Origin: Terriglobia bacterium
Lineage (GTDB): Bacteria > Acidobacteriota > Terriglobia > Terriglobales > Acidobacteriaceae
Assembly: GCA_020073395.1 (NCBI GenBank)
Contig: JAIQFF010000003.1
Coordinates: 1-64,000, forward strand
Length of the DNA: 64,000 nt
Reading direction: 5' to 3'
A model generated the notes under the pieces. The model saw nothing but the letters and a program-made list of their open reading frames with translations. It was not told where the DNA came from and ran no database searches. Below, in pieces: positions 7,438 through 16,392 of this stretch. The position numbers and the translations under genes are program-made. The first letter of the stretch is position 1. The number at the start of each line of letters is the position of its first letter.

Positions 7438-8676
7438 CTACCAATTCGTGATCGAACCATCAGGACGGAAGTAGGTTTGGGCCCGGGCCGTGACCGGTTC
7501 CGTGATTTCGGCGATCTTGGTCAGCTGCTTGAAATCAAGTTCAACTCCCAGACCCGGCCGTTCGTTGGGATAGAGCTTTCCGTTCTTGAAATCCAGGCAG
7601 ACGGGCAAGTGCGGCACGGTGCGTCCCTGGTAGTTGTACTCCAGGAGGACGGGCTGCGAGAAAGTGCCCAGACTGTGGACCAGCGCGGCGGTCGCGATGG
7701 GTCCGGTGAAATGGGGAACGATGCCCACGAAATGGGTCTCGCAAATGGCGGCAATCTTCATCATTTCAGTAATGCCGCCGACATTCGGCAGGGTGGCGCG
7801 AACAAAATCAATATCGTGATTTTCTACGAGCTTATTGAAGTCCCACCGGTTGCCCCACTCCTCGCCGGCCGCCAAAGGAACGTTCACTTTCTGGCGCAAG
7901 ATCGGAAGGTCTTGCAGGAAGGCTTCCGTGCGAACCGGATCTTCGACGAAAAACGGAGCCAGGTCCTCGATCAGGTTACAGCCGCGGATAGCATCGGCGA
8001 GGTCGAAGCGCTGGTGAAAATCGATAAGCCAATCGCCGTCCTTGCCAACGCCTTCTCTCGCCTGGGTACATTCGTCGCGCAGATGTGTGACCCGCTCCCG
8101 GGTGTTGTACGTGGTATTGGCGGGAAGATCCATGGCGCCGAATCGAAAGGCGCGATAGCCGGCTTCGATCGTAGCGTGGGCGCGTTCCTTGATGCTCATG
8201 CCCGGCGTGATGCCCGGAATAATGCCCGCCGTGTTGTAGCACTCACAATAGTTGCGCACCATGCCGCCCAGGAGTTCGTGCACGGGCAGGCCCTGGACTT
8301 TTCCCTTGATGTCCCACAAAGCTAAATCGAGCGCGCCAATGCCATGGGTCTTCTCGCGGCCCGCGGGATAGAAGAAGGCCCGGTTCATGTCCTGCCACAG
8401 AAGTTCGATGTACTGCGGGTCGCGACCTATCAGCCTGCCTGCGGACTGGGACAGCGTGTCTTTCGATCCGCCTTCCCCGATACCGGTAATCCCGGCGTCG
8501 GTTTCGATGGTGACCACCACGTCGCTCTGGTTGAATAGGGGGTTAGGGTCGGGCGGCAGGTAGGCCCGCACCCGCGTGATCTTCATTTTCGGGAGAGCGG
8601 CGAAAGCAGGCAGCGCTGCCGTAGCTCCCACGATTGCTGCGGCTGCCAAAGACCGGAGAAAGGCCCGTCTCTTCAT
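7438..8676 (-). CDS. Tat-exported enolase-superfamily (mandelate racemase/muconate lactonizing type) enzyme
   Basis: 412 residues starting with a twin-arginine signal (KRRAFLRSLAAAAIVGATAA), predicting a periplasmic or secreted enzyme. The barrel shows metal ligands IDFH, FVEDP and AAGEEWG and a catalytic-looking VPHFTGP histidine, the arrangement of the galactonate/mannonate dehydratase-like branch. The N-terminal capping domain begins ALPKMKITRVRAY. An AGGGGGCG ribosome site precedes the ATG. Export of an acid-sugar dehydratase is unusual for proteobacterial relatives but common among acidobacterial and planctomycete homologues. Substrate is not determinable here. Confidence 0.85.
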   Translation of the reverse strand: MKRRAFLRSLAAAAIVGATAALPAFAALPKMKITRVRAYLPPDPNPLFNQSDVVVTIETDAGITGIGEGGSKDTLSQSAGRLIGRDPQYIELLWQDMNRAFFYPAGREKTHGIGALDLALWDIKGKVQGLPVHELLGGMVRNYCECYNTAGIIPGITPGMSIKERAHATIEAGYRAFRFGAMDLPANTTYNTRERVTHLRDECTQAREGVGKDGDWLIDFHQRFDLADAIRGCNLIEDLAPFFVEDPVRTEAFLQDLPILRQKVNVPLAAGEEWGNRWDFNKLVENHDIDFVRATLPNVGGITEMMKIAAICETHFVGIVPHFTGPIATAALVHSLGTFSQPVLLEYNYQGRTVPHLPVCLDFKNGKLYPNERPGLGVELDFKQLTKIAEITEPVTARAQTYFRPDGSITNW

Positions 8677-8915
8677 GAATTCGCGCCCCCTGGCACGCTT
8701 GTCGGTGCGAATCTTACGCAGGCAATGCGGAACAAGTCAAAGCAGGCGAAGGCTTATGTATACCGACGGCAAGATGCTCCCTCCTTCTGGAGTCTCCCCT
8801 CGTTTGGAGGATTGAAGGGCAGCAGGTGCCCGAAACTCACCCTCAAAGGGTCAATGAGCGTAATCGCCTGTTTTCGTCAACTATCGTGGAACTCGGAGAA
8901 GATTCGGCGTAGAGT
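8677..8915. other. intergenic region without recognised feature
   Basis: Divergent spacer between the enolase-superfamily gene and a small membrane-protein gene. No repeat, RNA or convincing promoter was recognised. Confidence 0.4.
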
Positions 8916-9101
8916 GTGGCCGTGAAAGGCGTTGCCAATGCCGTTCCAGTCGTCTTCAGCGCAGCAGTTGCCCTAATTGCTTCTCTGCTGGCGATTGTGT
9001 TTACCAACGACATTGGCACGCTGCTGTATCTAATTGGCATAGCTATCGTCGGCACGCTTGCGTTGTTGCTTGGAATTGCGCTTCGGAAAGGTCGACAGTA
9101 A
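8916..9101 (+). CDS. small two-helix membrane protein, hypothetical
   Basis: 61 residues from a GTG start, nearly all hydrophobic: two membrane segments, about residues 10-29 and 33-56, ending in a short basic tail (RKGRQ). A GGAGAAG lies 15 bases upstream, which is long; a GTG two codons later is an alternative. It sits seven bases before another small membrane protein, so the two are probably co-translated. No family recognised. Confidence 0.5.
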   Translation: MAVKGVANAVPVVFSAAVALIASLLAIVFTNDIGTLLYLIGIAIVGTLALLLGIALRKGRQ

Positions 9102-9107
9102 CGCGTC

Positions 9108-9488
9108 ATGCTGGTCGCCGCCTTTGGCGCATTCCTCATCGTTACCATTGGCGTGGTCATCAATCAGCGGCAAATCCGACCGCACCTTCTTTGGTTGGTC
9201 AGGTCGAACCGCTACAAGAGCGAAGTTCTCGCCGCCGCTGCCAACGGTGAATTGCAGCATGTGGAATGGGATGGCGACGGTTGGGGCAGTGGGGCGACGG
9301 GCGACTGGATGGGGTACGTCGTCTTTGACCCGTCAGATGCGCTTTCAGCGGAGACGAGGAACAATGTTCCCACAGAGTACAAGGGTATTCCCTGCAAGGT
9401 GATATTGGTGCGGCGTTTGGAGAAACAGTGGTACTCCGTAGTGTTAGACATGAACCAGTTCTGGGATAGGATGCATCCGGGCTGCTGA
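9108..9488 (+). CDS. hypothetical membrane-anchored protein
   Basis: 126 residues with one N-terminal membrane helix (about residues 2-18) and a soluble beta-rich domain containing GYVVFDPSDAL and VRRLEKQWYSVVLDM. It follows the 61-residue membrane protein by six bases. I do not recognise the family; the mixture of conserved-looking charged and aromatic residues supports a real gene. GC content is lower than that of the surrounding housekeeping genes, suggesting an accessory island. Confidence 0.6.
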   Translation: MLVAAFGAFLIVTIGVVINQRQIRPHLLWLVRSNRYKSEVLAAAANGELQHVEWDGDGWGSGATGDWMGYVVFDPSDALSAETRNNVPTEYKGIPCKVILVRRLEKQWYSVVLDMNQFWDRMHPGC

Positions 9489-9649
9489 CGGGACTATTTC
9501 CGACATAACTGTTGAAATATCGCCATTAGACTCGTTGCCAACATCAAAGGGCGAATTGATATTTGAGTTCGTTGTCGCGTGTCGGAGACTTATATTCTCA
9601 TGCGAAACCAGCCCCGCTCCCCCGGGGTTATAGCAGCGGGAGGTCACCA

Positions 9650-9700
9650 ATGAACAAGAGCGTTCAAATAGTTGCATTCGGGCGCTTGGGATGCGCCTGA
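9650..9700 (+). CDS. possible 16-residue leader ORF upstream of an exported protein
   Basis: A strong ribosome site GGGAGGT at 9638-9644 is spaced correctly for the ATG at 9650, which opens a 16-codon frame (MNKSVQIVAFGRLGCA) ending at 9700. The following gene starts at 9691 in another frame, so the two overlap by ten bases. Either this is a coupled leader peptide or a frameshift has separated the real start from the exported protein. Confidence 0.35.
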   Translation: MNKSVQIVAFGRLGCA

Positions 9701-10098
9701 TACTTCTTTGTTCCATAGCGTTGCCAACCATGGTTCTTGCAGGTGGCAGACAGTACCCCATGGAGGGAACAGTCACCGCGGTCGGGACCAGTACGGAGAC
9801 GACGGGTGGAGGGAATACTCAGGTCTTTACGCACGTCCACCGGACCTACACTGTGAAAACGCCTACCCGAGTCTTCGTTCTGGAGTGCCCCCATGATAAG
9901 GAGGCCATTCGCATTTTCGCGCCAAGTGAATGTGGCGGAAAGAGAAAGATCGCAATTGGGGATGGGATTCGTTTCCGTGTGGAGAAAGACCATGCCTACG
10001 TGTTGACCACCCAAGGGAAGGATCAAAAGCTGAGGGTTGTGAGCGAAGGCATGAATGAGGCTGGCAACACGGTCCCCGCTACTAGGCAGCAGCCATAG
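9691..10098 (+). CDS. exported hypothetical protein
   Basis: 135 residues with a clear Sec signal peptide (MRLILLCSIALPTMVLAGG, cleavage near residue 18). The mature part is beta-rich (VTAVGTST, HVHRTYTVKTPTRVFVLEC, IAIGDGIRFRVEKDHAYVL), resembling small acidobacterial exported proteins of unknown function. Two cysteines (CPHD and ECGG) could form a disulfide. The start has no good ribosome site of its own; the strong one belongs to the overlapping short frame at 9650. Family not recognised. Confidence 0.6.
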   Translation: MRLILLCSIALPTMVLAGGRQYPMEGTVTAVGTSTETTGGGNTQVFTHVHRTYTVKTPTRVFVLECPHDKEAIRIFAPSECGGKRKIAIGDGIRFRVEKDHAYVLTTQGKDQKLRVVSEGMNEAGNTVPATRQQP

Positions 10099-10240
10099 CG
10101 TTTAGGCCCGCACGGTTGTGGAAGTGAAGCGCCAACGAACGGTGCAGTTGATTGGCGAAAAATGGCGGGTACACGCATTGACCAGGCTGTGTGGCAACCG
10201 ACCCGAGTTGCCTGGGTAGCACGACGTGAAGCGATCTGTA

Positions 10241-11551
10241 TCAGCAAGCTCTGCACTTGGCAATGATGAGGGTCATATCATCGTACTGTTCTGCGGGACT
10301 GAAGCGCCGGACCTCATCCACGATCGCCGCCAGCAAGTCCTGCGAAGACAGGGCGCGATGCCGCCTTAGCCCTTCCGACAGGCGCTGCTCTCCAAATTCT
10401 TCTCCCCGCGTGTTGGGGGATTCGGTGATGCCGTCGGTGTAGAAGGCGATCGTGTCCCCGGAGAAGAGGTGGCACTCCCCGATCGAGCACTCCCATTCCT
10501 TGAAAAGTCCAAGCACCGTTGCCGTCGAGTCGAGCCGCTCCAGCGTGTCATTACCGCGAAGCAGGAGAGCCGAGAGATGCCCACAGTTGGCATATCGCAG
10601 GCGCTGCGCCTGGTCGTGATATTCGGCGAAGAAGAGCGTGGCATAGGCGTTGTCGGGGGTGTTGTCGTAAAACAACTGGTTGACGGACTGCAACAGGCGT
10701 TGCGGCTCATCCACCGCGATGGCGCACAGGCTGCGCAGATTTGCCTGCAGGTTCGCCATCAACAGGGCCCCGGCAATTCCTTTTCCTGAAATGTCGCCCA
10801 GCACCAGCCCAAGCCGTCCCTGGCCCAGATTGAGAAAGTCGTAGTAATCGCCGCCCACCTGGCGCGCCTGAATACAGACGCCCGCATAGTCGAGAGTTTT
10901 CAAAGAAGGAAAACTCTGGGGGAAGAGCCTGGCCTGCACCTGGCGGGCAATTTCTAGTTCCTGACCAGCACGTCGTTCGGCTTCCAGCTTCTCCGCTTCG
11001 GCGTGCCGTTGCGCTTCCACCGCCTGGGTCATTTCGTCGAAGCTGACCAGCGCGAAAGAATTCCGATCGATATCTTCGAAGCGCGTAAACACTCCTCCCC
11101 AGATCGGTGTCTGCTTCCCCAGCAATAGCGGCGGAGCATTTCCAGGCCCGTCCAGCGCCCGCTGCTCATACTTAACGCGCCGCAGCTTCGGAACATGACG
11201 AAACCGGACTCCACGCCGTCTCCACTGGGCATAAGTTGCTACGACATCTTCGGCCACAAAGGCCACCTGCGTAGGCTGGCCGATCAGCTTGTACTCGTCC
11301 GATTCGGGATCAGGCGCGATCAGGGTAAGCACCGCCGTGCCGTGGGGAGGTGCAACGCCCACCCAGCGTTGCCCCGACTGTAGGCGTACATCAAAGGCCA
11401 GACTGAATCCAAGCTGCTCCACATAGAACTGCAGGCTCCGGTCCTGATCGCGGACGAAGACGTTGACCGCGTGCACGCGAAGGTGGGAGTTCTCGCGATC
11501 TAGAGGCGGAGCCGGCTGGTCCGCAAGACCGGAGGAGGAGGGAGTGGCCAT
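10241..11551 (-). CDS. VOC (glyoxalase)-SpoIIE/PP2C fusion phosphatase
   Basis: 436 residues. Residues ~25-175 form a glyoxalase/VOC domain (HAVNVFVRDQDRSLQFYVEQLGF, later GGVFTRFEDIDRNSFALVSF). A charged helix (~175-205, RHAEAEKLEAERRAGQELEIARQVQ) leads into an RsbU/SpoIIE-type PP2C phosphatase with VGGDYYDF, GDISGKGIAGAL, NCGHL, YTDGI and DDMT, so all metal-binding aspartates are present. Such phosphatases act in partner-switching stress or sigma-factor control; the VOC domain is a likely ligand sensor. A TATAAT box seven bases before the ATG suggests a leaderless message. Confidence 0.88.
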   Translation of the reverse strand: MATPSSSGLADQPAPPLDRENSHLRVHAVNVFVRDQDRSLQFYVEQLGFSLAFDVRLQSGQRWVGVAPPHGTAVLTLIAPDPESDEYKLIGQPTQVAFVAEDVVATYAQWRRRGVRFRHVPKLRRVKYEQRALDGPGNAPPLLLGKQTPIWGGVFTRFEDIDRNSFALVSFDEMTQAVEAQRHAEAEKLEAERRAGQELEIARQVQARLFPQSFPSLKTLDYAGVCIQARQVGGDYYDFLNLGQGRLGLVLGDISGKGIAGALLMANLQANLRSLCAIAVDEPQRLLQSVNQLFYDNTPDNAYATLFFAEYHDQAQRLRYANCGHLSALLLRGNDTLERLDSTATVLGLFKEWECSIGECHLFSGDTIAFYTDGITESPNTRGEEFGEQRLSEGLRRHRALSSQDLLAAIVDEVRRFSPAEQYDDMTLIIAKCRAC

Positions 11552-11558
11552 GGCGGGT

Positions 11559-11564
11559 ATTATA
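11559..11564 (-). promoter_or_regulatory. -10 box for the VOC-SpoIIE gene (leaderless transcript)
   Basis: On the minus strand TATAAT is followed by seven bases and then the ATG, so transcription would begin at or next to the start codon. There is no ribosome site before this ATG, which agrees with a leaderless message. No consensus -35 was seen at 16-18 bases. Confidence 0.45.
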
Positions 11565-11823
11565 AGACCGCAAAGCAGCGAGGTTACTGTCGGAAACAGT
11601 TGGTCTAGCCCACCATCCCGGTTAATGAGTGTGATGTCGATTTTTCAACAGTTGTCCGCCATTGGCTTTGGATTGCAGTACGAAACCGTGTTTGTTGCCC
11701 ACCCCGCTGATCAATCCTTAACAAATCCAAATTCCCACTTGCGTATTGAACTTCCGGAAGTTGCGGACGACCGGGACTGGTAGGGTAAGTTATATCCCAG
11801 GCTGGTATATTGGAGACCTTGCT

Positions 11824-12825
11824 GTGAGAACCCTACGAATTTGGCTGCTGATATTGGCAGCCATTGCGATAGCCGTGCCTTTGGAGGCACAGGACACAAA
11901 CGCGCCGAAGCCGGAGACAGGACATATTACCGGCACTGTAACCGATGTGAACGGCGACACCCTTGCCGGCGCCGCCGTCGTCCTACAAGGCCCTGGCCTC
12001 AAGGATCCCCGCAAGTTCCTGTCGGATGACAACGGATTCTTTGAGTTCAAGCAACTCGATCCGGGAACTTATCGCGTCACCATCACCGCCCCAGACTTTG
12101 CCGACTGGAGCTCGCCTGACTTTGTCCTCAATCCGGGCCAGTACCTGATCCTCACCGACACCAAGCTCCAGATCGCGCAGGTGACGACTTCGGTGAGCGT
12201 GGTTTATACGCCGGAGGAAGTCGCCATCGAGCAGGTCAAGATCGAGGAGACGCAGCGCGTCTTCGGCGTCATCCCCAATTTCTACGTCGTCTATGATGCC
12301 AACCCCGCGCCGCTTACCACCAAGCTGAAGTTCCACCTCGCCCTGAAAACATCCACCGACGCTTTCACCGTTCTCGGGGTAGGTGCGCTTGCCGGCATCA
12401 ACAAGGCGGGTGGCACTCCCGGCTACGTCCAGGGTGCGAAGGGCTATGGCGAGCGCTTTGGCGCTGCCGCTGCCGACGGCTTTTCCGACATCCTGATCGG
12501 TGGCGCCATCCTGCCCTCGCTGTTGCGCCAGGACCCCCGCTACTACTACCAGGGGACAGGGACAAATAAGTCTCGAGTTCTCCACGCCCTCTCCAGCCCA
12601 TTCGTCTGCAGGGGAAACAACGGACGGTTGCAACCCAACTACTCGAGCATCGGTGGTGATCTGGGCTCGTCTGCTCTCTCCAACCTCTACTATCCGGCAT
12701 CGGACCGAGGCGCCGGGTTAGTGTTCCAGAATTTCTTTATCTCCACCGGCGAGCGCATGCTCAGCAGCCTGGTACAGGAGTTCGTCCTGAGCCGGATCAC
12801 ACTCAAACAAAAGGTCAAGAACTAG
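11824..12825 (+). CDS. exported protein with carboxypeptidase regulatory-like domain
   Basis: 333 residues from the GTG at 11824, chosen because GGAGA lies nine bases upstream and the protein then begins with a proper signal peptide (VRTLRIWLLILAAIAIAVPLEAQ). Residues ~35-130 form a carboxypeptidase-regulatory/CarboxypepD_reg domain (GHITGTVTDVNGDTLAGAAVVLQG, DNGFFEFKQLDPGTYRVTI). The rest resembles acidobacterial outer-envelope proteins with glycine-rich stretches (GVGALAGINKAGG) and QDPRYYYQGTG. It is not a full TonB-dependent receptor: no plug or 22-strand barrel. Probably outer-membrane or periplasmic; function unknown. Confidence 0.75.
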   Translation: MRTLRIWLLILAAIAIAVPLEAQDTNAPKPETGHITGTVTDVNGDTLAGAAVVLQGPGLKDPRKFLSDDNGFFEFKQLDPGTYRVTITAPDFADWSSPDFVLNPGQYLILTDTKLQIAQVTTSVSVVYTPEEVAIEQVKIEETQRVFGVIPNFYVVYDANPAPLTTKLKFHLALKTSTDAFTVLGVGALAGINKAGGTPGYVQGAKGYGERFGAAAADGFSDILIGGAILPSLLRQDPRYYYQGTGTNKSRVLHALSSPFVCRGNNGRLQPNYSSIGGDLGSSALSNLYYPASDRGAGLVFQNFFISTGERMLSSLVQEFVLSRITLKQKVKN

Positions 12826-13053
12826 TCGCATAGGACACGGCAAGGGGCGCAAGACGCAGCCAGGCCGCAACTCAAATTTGCGACCCAGCTAACGCGGTTT
12901 CTAGTGTTGCTGTATCCCGTCCGCGTAGAAAGCCACCTGTCGCCACAGAAACTCGACATGCTACTCCATTGGAACGGTAATCAGCGAGGGAAGTCCTATA
13001 GGTAAGACGATAACTGTTGCGAACAGGGCGATTACACTCCGTCGAAAATCCAC
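12826..13053. other. intergenic region without recognised feature
   Basis: Spacer between convergent genes. No clear terminator, repeat family or RNA was recognised. Confidence 0.35.
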
Positions 13054-13425
13054 TCACAACCCGGTCAATGAGGTTGTCGCGATCAGCACATGATCCCGAT
13101 CCACAAAGTTCAGGGAACCCCCGAATTCGTCCGTGAGCCGGGCTATTCGCGATAGGCCCTGATAGCCGACCACGGACAGATTAACTCGCGCCGCGGGTAC
13201 TGGAACCGGGCCTCCATTCGATGGACCCGCTTGGGCCAGGAGCGTCGACACAGGGGCTGAGCTCAGGAAGATACACGTAGCTGCGACCCATCGCGATAAA
13301 CTCCATGTCCCAACACGGGGCTTGCTGGCCTTGGGTCGCGCAGTCTGGCCCTGGCGAATGAAAGACACGACCAACGACCTCCCAGTCGAAACCTGATTAC
13401 CACCCCCAAGTGTTACAACAGACAC
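13054..13425 (-). pseudogene. possible remnant or short exported protein
   Basis: 123 codons. A signal-peptide-like segment lies in the middle (SLSRWVAATCIFLSSAPVSTLLAQA, about residues 42-67), so the true start, if any, is internal. After it comes ARVNLSVVGYQGLSRIARLTDEFGGSLNFVDRDHVLIATT, which resembles the first propeller strands of a long acidobacterial exported family that normally continues for hundreds of residues. Here it stops abruptly, and the downstream DNA does not continue the frame. I read it as a truncated gene, but a genuine short protein cannot be ruled out. Confidence 0.4.
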
Positions 13426-13629
13426 GAATCAGTACTGGCTCCGTACTCGATATCTCCGTAACAATACAACCTTCGAACAGATTCGGGTAATTTGGGATGT
13501 TTCCAGCTAGAGAGGGATCAGCGGATAAACTGGCGGCCAGGTCCGCCGAAGACTACATCACGAGCAGTGGAAGAGGGAACCACACGCCCTGTCCTTGTTG
13601 CCCATGCACGCGGCCGTTTCGAGCCGCCG

Positions 13630-16392
13630 TCAGGACTTCATCAGCTTCGAGAAGTAGCGGTTGTCGTAAAACATGGTGCTGTTATGTACGAACTCGAGAA
13701 CCTTGTGCATCTTGTCCCGGTCTTCGCGATTCATGTCGTTGAACTGGATCGCGATGCCTGATCCGGGATCGATACGCACCACGAATCCCGCGGCCTGAAG
13801 CCTGCCATCATCAATCGAGAAAATCACTTTCAATTTCGACCCGGCGGGCAGGAGCGCGCTGGTTTCCACGTAGCAGCCGCCGAGACTGACGTCGATCAGG
13901 TTGCCCAGCACCGGCACTTCGTCCTCCTGCGGTCGCAACTCGATCGTGACCCGGCACTTCATGCGGGGATACAAGCGGCGGTTCTTGCGCGAAGGCTGTT
14001 TCTGCTTTTCGATGTACATGCGGCGGTCGGCCTCGGCCAGCAGCGCCTCCGCATCTTTTCCGTCTTCGGGATACAGGGCCTGTCCCACGCTCAGCGAAAG
14101 GATGTCTTCGCTGCACACTTCCTGGCCGGCCTGTCGTGCCAGTTCGCGCAGGCTCTCCGCCTTCTTGGCGGCGGCGTCCGCGGTCAGACCTGGCGCCACC
14201 ACCACAAATTCGTCTCCCCCCATGCGGGCCACGTAGTCGTACTCGCGGCAGCTGTCTTTCAATGCCTGCGCAAAGAGCCGAAGCACGCGATTGCCTTCCA
14301 AGTGGCCGAAGCGGTCGTTGATCTGCTTGAAACCGTCCATGTCGCTGACCATAACCACCAGGGACGTGGTGTCGCGCTTGCAGCGGGCCAGTTCGCGATC
14401 CAGTTGCAGGAACAGCGAGCGGGCGTTGGGCAGCCCAGTAAGGTAGTCGGTGACCGCTGAACTTTCGGCTTGCTCGTACTTCACCGCATTCTCGATGGCC
14501 AGCGCCATCTTCGAACTGATGGCCAGCAGGATACGCAAGTGGTCCGAAGTGAAGGCATCGATTTCCGCGTGGTAAAGAGCCAACACCCCCACCACGCCGG
14601 CCAGTCCTTCCAGAGGAATCGCCAATGCCGATCGCAGAGTACTGAACTTCGTTGGATCGTTCAGATACCCTGGCTCCACCGAGGGGTTGCCATTGATGAT
14701 GGGCTTGCGGTTCTGCGCCACCCAGCCCGAGAGGCCGCTGCCCCACGGAATGCGCAGCGACGAGAACAAGCGGTGGTTGTCCCCGCTTACCAGCTCCGGA
14801 ACCAGTTCCGCGTCCCGCTTTACGTAGATAGCAATGGCATCGTAAGGCACCAGTCGCCTGAGTTTCACCGAGAACACCGACAGGGTCTCGCCCAGACTGA
14901 GCGAAGCGCCCAGGTCCTGACTGAGTTCAAACAAGGTTTGCGCTTCCTGCCGCGCCGCCGCGATCGACGACAGGAACGTAGCTTCCTGGCCGGGTGCATC
15001 CTTGACTGTGATGTCTTCGAAGCCCGCCGCCGGGGCGGCGCCAGCCTCAACTTTCATTTCGGTGGAGAGCGGCGATACGGGATCGCGTCTGAAGGTGGAC
15101 TCGACCAACTTCTCCAGCTGGCGATATCGTCTTTCCAGAACGCTCACGACCTTGGGGTCGAATGACTTTCCCGACTCCGCCGACAGCCGCTTCATGACCT
15201 CTTCCAGGGGTAGGGCCCGCCGGTATTGACGGTCAGACGCCATGGCGTCCAGGAAATCCACCGAGGAAAGAATGCGTGCCCCAATCGGAATCTCTTCGCC
15301 CTTCAACCCGAAGGGATAGCCCGAACCGTCCCACTTCTCGTGGTGGGCCCGGACAATCGGTACCACGGGATAGGGAAAGCGGACCCGTTCCAGGATCTCG
15401 GCCCCCACCAGCGGGTGGATCTTCATCTTTTCAAATTCTTCCGGAGTGAGCCGCCCCGGTTTTGAGATGATGTGCTCGGGCACGGCGAGTTTGCCAATGT
15501 CATGCAAGAGCGCCGCCGCATGCAGAGCTTCCATTTCGCCCGGAGTTACACGCAGTTCCTTGGCTACCTCGATGGCATACACCCGCACCCGCTGCAGGTG
15601 GTCGTGCGTAGTGTGGTCCTTGGCTTCGATGGCCAACGCCAGCGCCTCGATGGTGCGAAGGTGCAGAGTCGCCATTTCTTCCACGTGGCGCTTTTCGTCC
15701 TCGAGTTTGCCCAGATAGAGACGATACGACCGGTAGATGAGGTAAATGATGGGGACGATCAGCAGCGAGGTTTCCCATCCGAATTCGCGGTTAAACCAAC
15801 CGATCATTCCGGCGAAGGCGGCGCCTACCAAGTAATAAGGGAACGACCAGAAGTAGCATTCCACCCACAGGTTCTTGATGGATCTTTGTTCGGTGAGCGC
15901 GATCACGGCTGCGATCGAGCCAGTGTTGGCCGCGAAATAAGAGATGGCAGCCAACCCCAGCAACAGGGGATGACTCTTCACCTGCGCCCCGGAGATCGCC
16001 AGGTGGTACACGTTGTAGGCCACGGCGATCGAAATGGCGCTGGCCGACAGATTGAACGTGACCTGCAGCGGGCTGGGCCGGTCGCGATAGAAACACTGCA
16101 CTAGGATGGCCCCGGTCGCCAAAGCCAGAGTCTCTGCGAAGCCTAATTCCAGTATGCCCAGCAGGATAAACAGGAAGTTCACCGACATGGTTCCGGTGAT
16201 CCCCGGCAAGCGGACCTTGAGCCGGGCGGCCAGAATCGCGATCAGCAGGTAGCAGATGAACTGAGCGATATTCCTGCTGGTGGGCCGGACGGCGCCGTAC
16301 AGGAGCACACACGTTCCCACCATGACGACAAGGCTGATGAATACCTTGGCGCCCAAGGTCAGTTCTCTCCACCGCTGAGAGCCGCTACCCAC
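13630..16392 (-). CDS. membrane HD-GYP/GAF/GGDEF/PilZ cyclic-di-GMP protein
   Basis: 920 residues from a GTG preceded by GGAGG. Residues ~15-225 hold a multi-helix membrane sensor region. An HD-GYP phosphodiesterase follows (~235-420) with HDIGKLAVPEHI and HHEKWDGSGYPFGLKGEEIP. A GAF domain (~500-650) precedes a GGDEF cyclase (~660-810) with intact GGDEF and an RxxD inhibition site (REYD) five residues before it. The C-terminus (~815-915) is a PilZ domain (RRLYPRMKCRV, DVSLGGCYVE). One chain thus carries synthesis, degradation and binding modules for c-di-GMP, all with key residues present. Output probably surface attachment or motility; not determinable here. Confidence 0.93.
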   Translation of the reverse strand: MGSGSQRWRELTLGAKVFISLVVMVGTCVLLYGAVRPTSRNIAQFICYLLIAILAARLKVRLPGITGTMSVNFLFILLGILELGFAETLALATGAILVQCFYRDRPSPLQVTFNLSASAISIAVAYNVYHLAISGAQVKSHPLLLGLAAISYFAANTGSIAAVIALTEQRSIKNLWVECYFWSFPYYLVGAAFAGMIGWFNREFGWETSLLIVPIIYLIYRSYRLYLGKLEDEKRHVEEMATLHLRTIEALALAIEAKDHTTHDHLQRVRVYAIEVAKELRVTPGEMEALHAAALLHDIGKLAVPEHIISKPGRLTPEEFEKMKIHPLVGAEILERVRFPYPVVPIVRAHHEKWDGSGYPFGLKGEEIPIGARILSSVDFLDAMASDRQYRRALPLEEVMKRLSAESGKSFDPKVVSVLERRYRQLEKLVESTFRRDPVSPLSTEMKVEAGAAPAAGFEDITVKDAPGQEATFLSSIAAARQEAQTLFELSQDLGASLSLGETLSVFSVKLRRLVPYDAIAIYVKRDAELVPELVSGDNHRLFSSLRIPWGSGLSGWVAQNRKPIINGNPSVEPGYLNDPTKFSTLRSALAIPLEGLAGVVGVLALYHAEIDAFTSDHLRILLAISSKMALAIENAVKYEQAESSAVTDYLTGLPNARSLFLQLDRELARCKRDTTSLVVMVSDMDGFKQINDRFGHLEGNRVLRLFAQALKDSCREYDYVARMGGDEFVVVAPGLTADAAAKKAESLRELARQAGQEVCSEDILSLSVGQALYPEDGKDAEALLAEADRRMYIEKQKQPSRKNRRLYPRMKCRVTIELRPQEDEVPVLGNLIDVSLGGCYVETSALLPAGSKLKVIFSIDDGRLQAAGFVVRIDPGSGIAIQFNDMNREDRDKMHKVLEFVHNSTMFYDNRYFSKLMKS

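Noticed and set aside
7285..8325. A 346-codon plus-strand frame
   Set aside because: It begins in a repeat and is antisense to the enolase-superfamily gene with its complete catalytic set.
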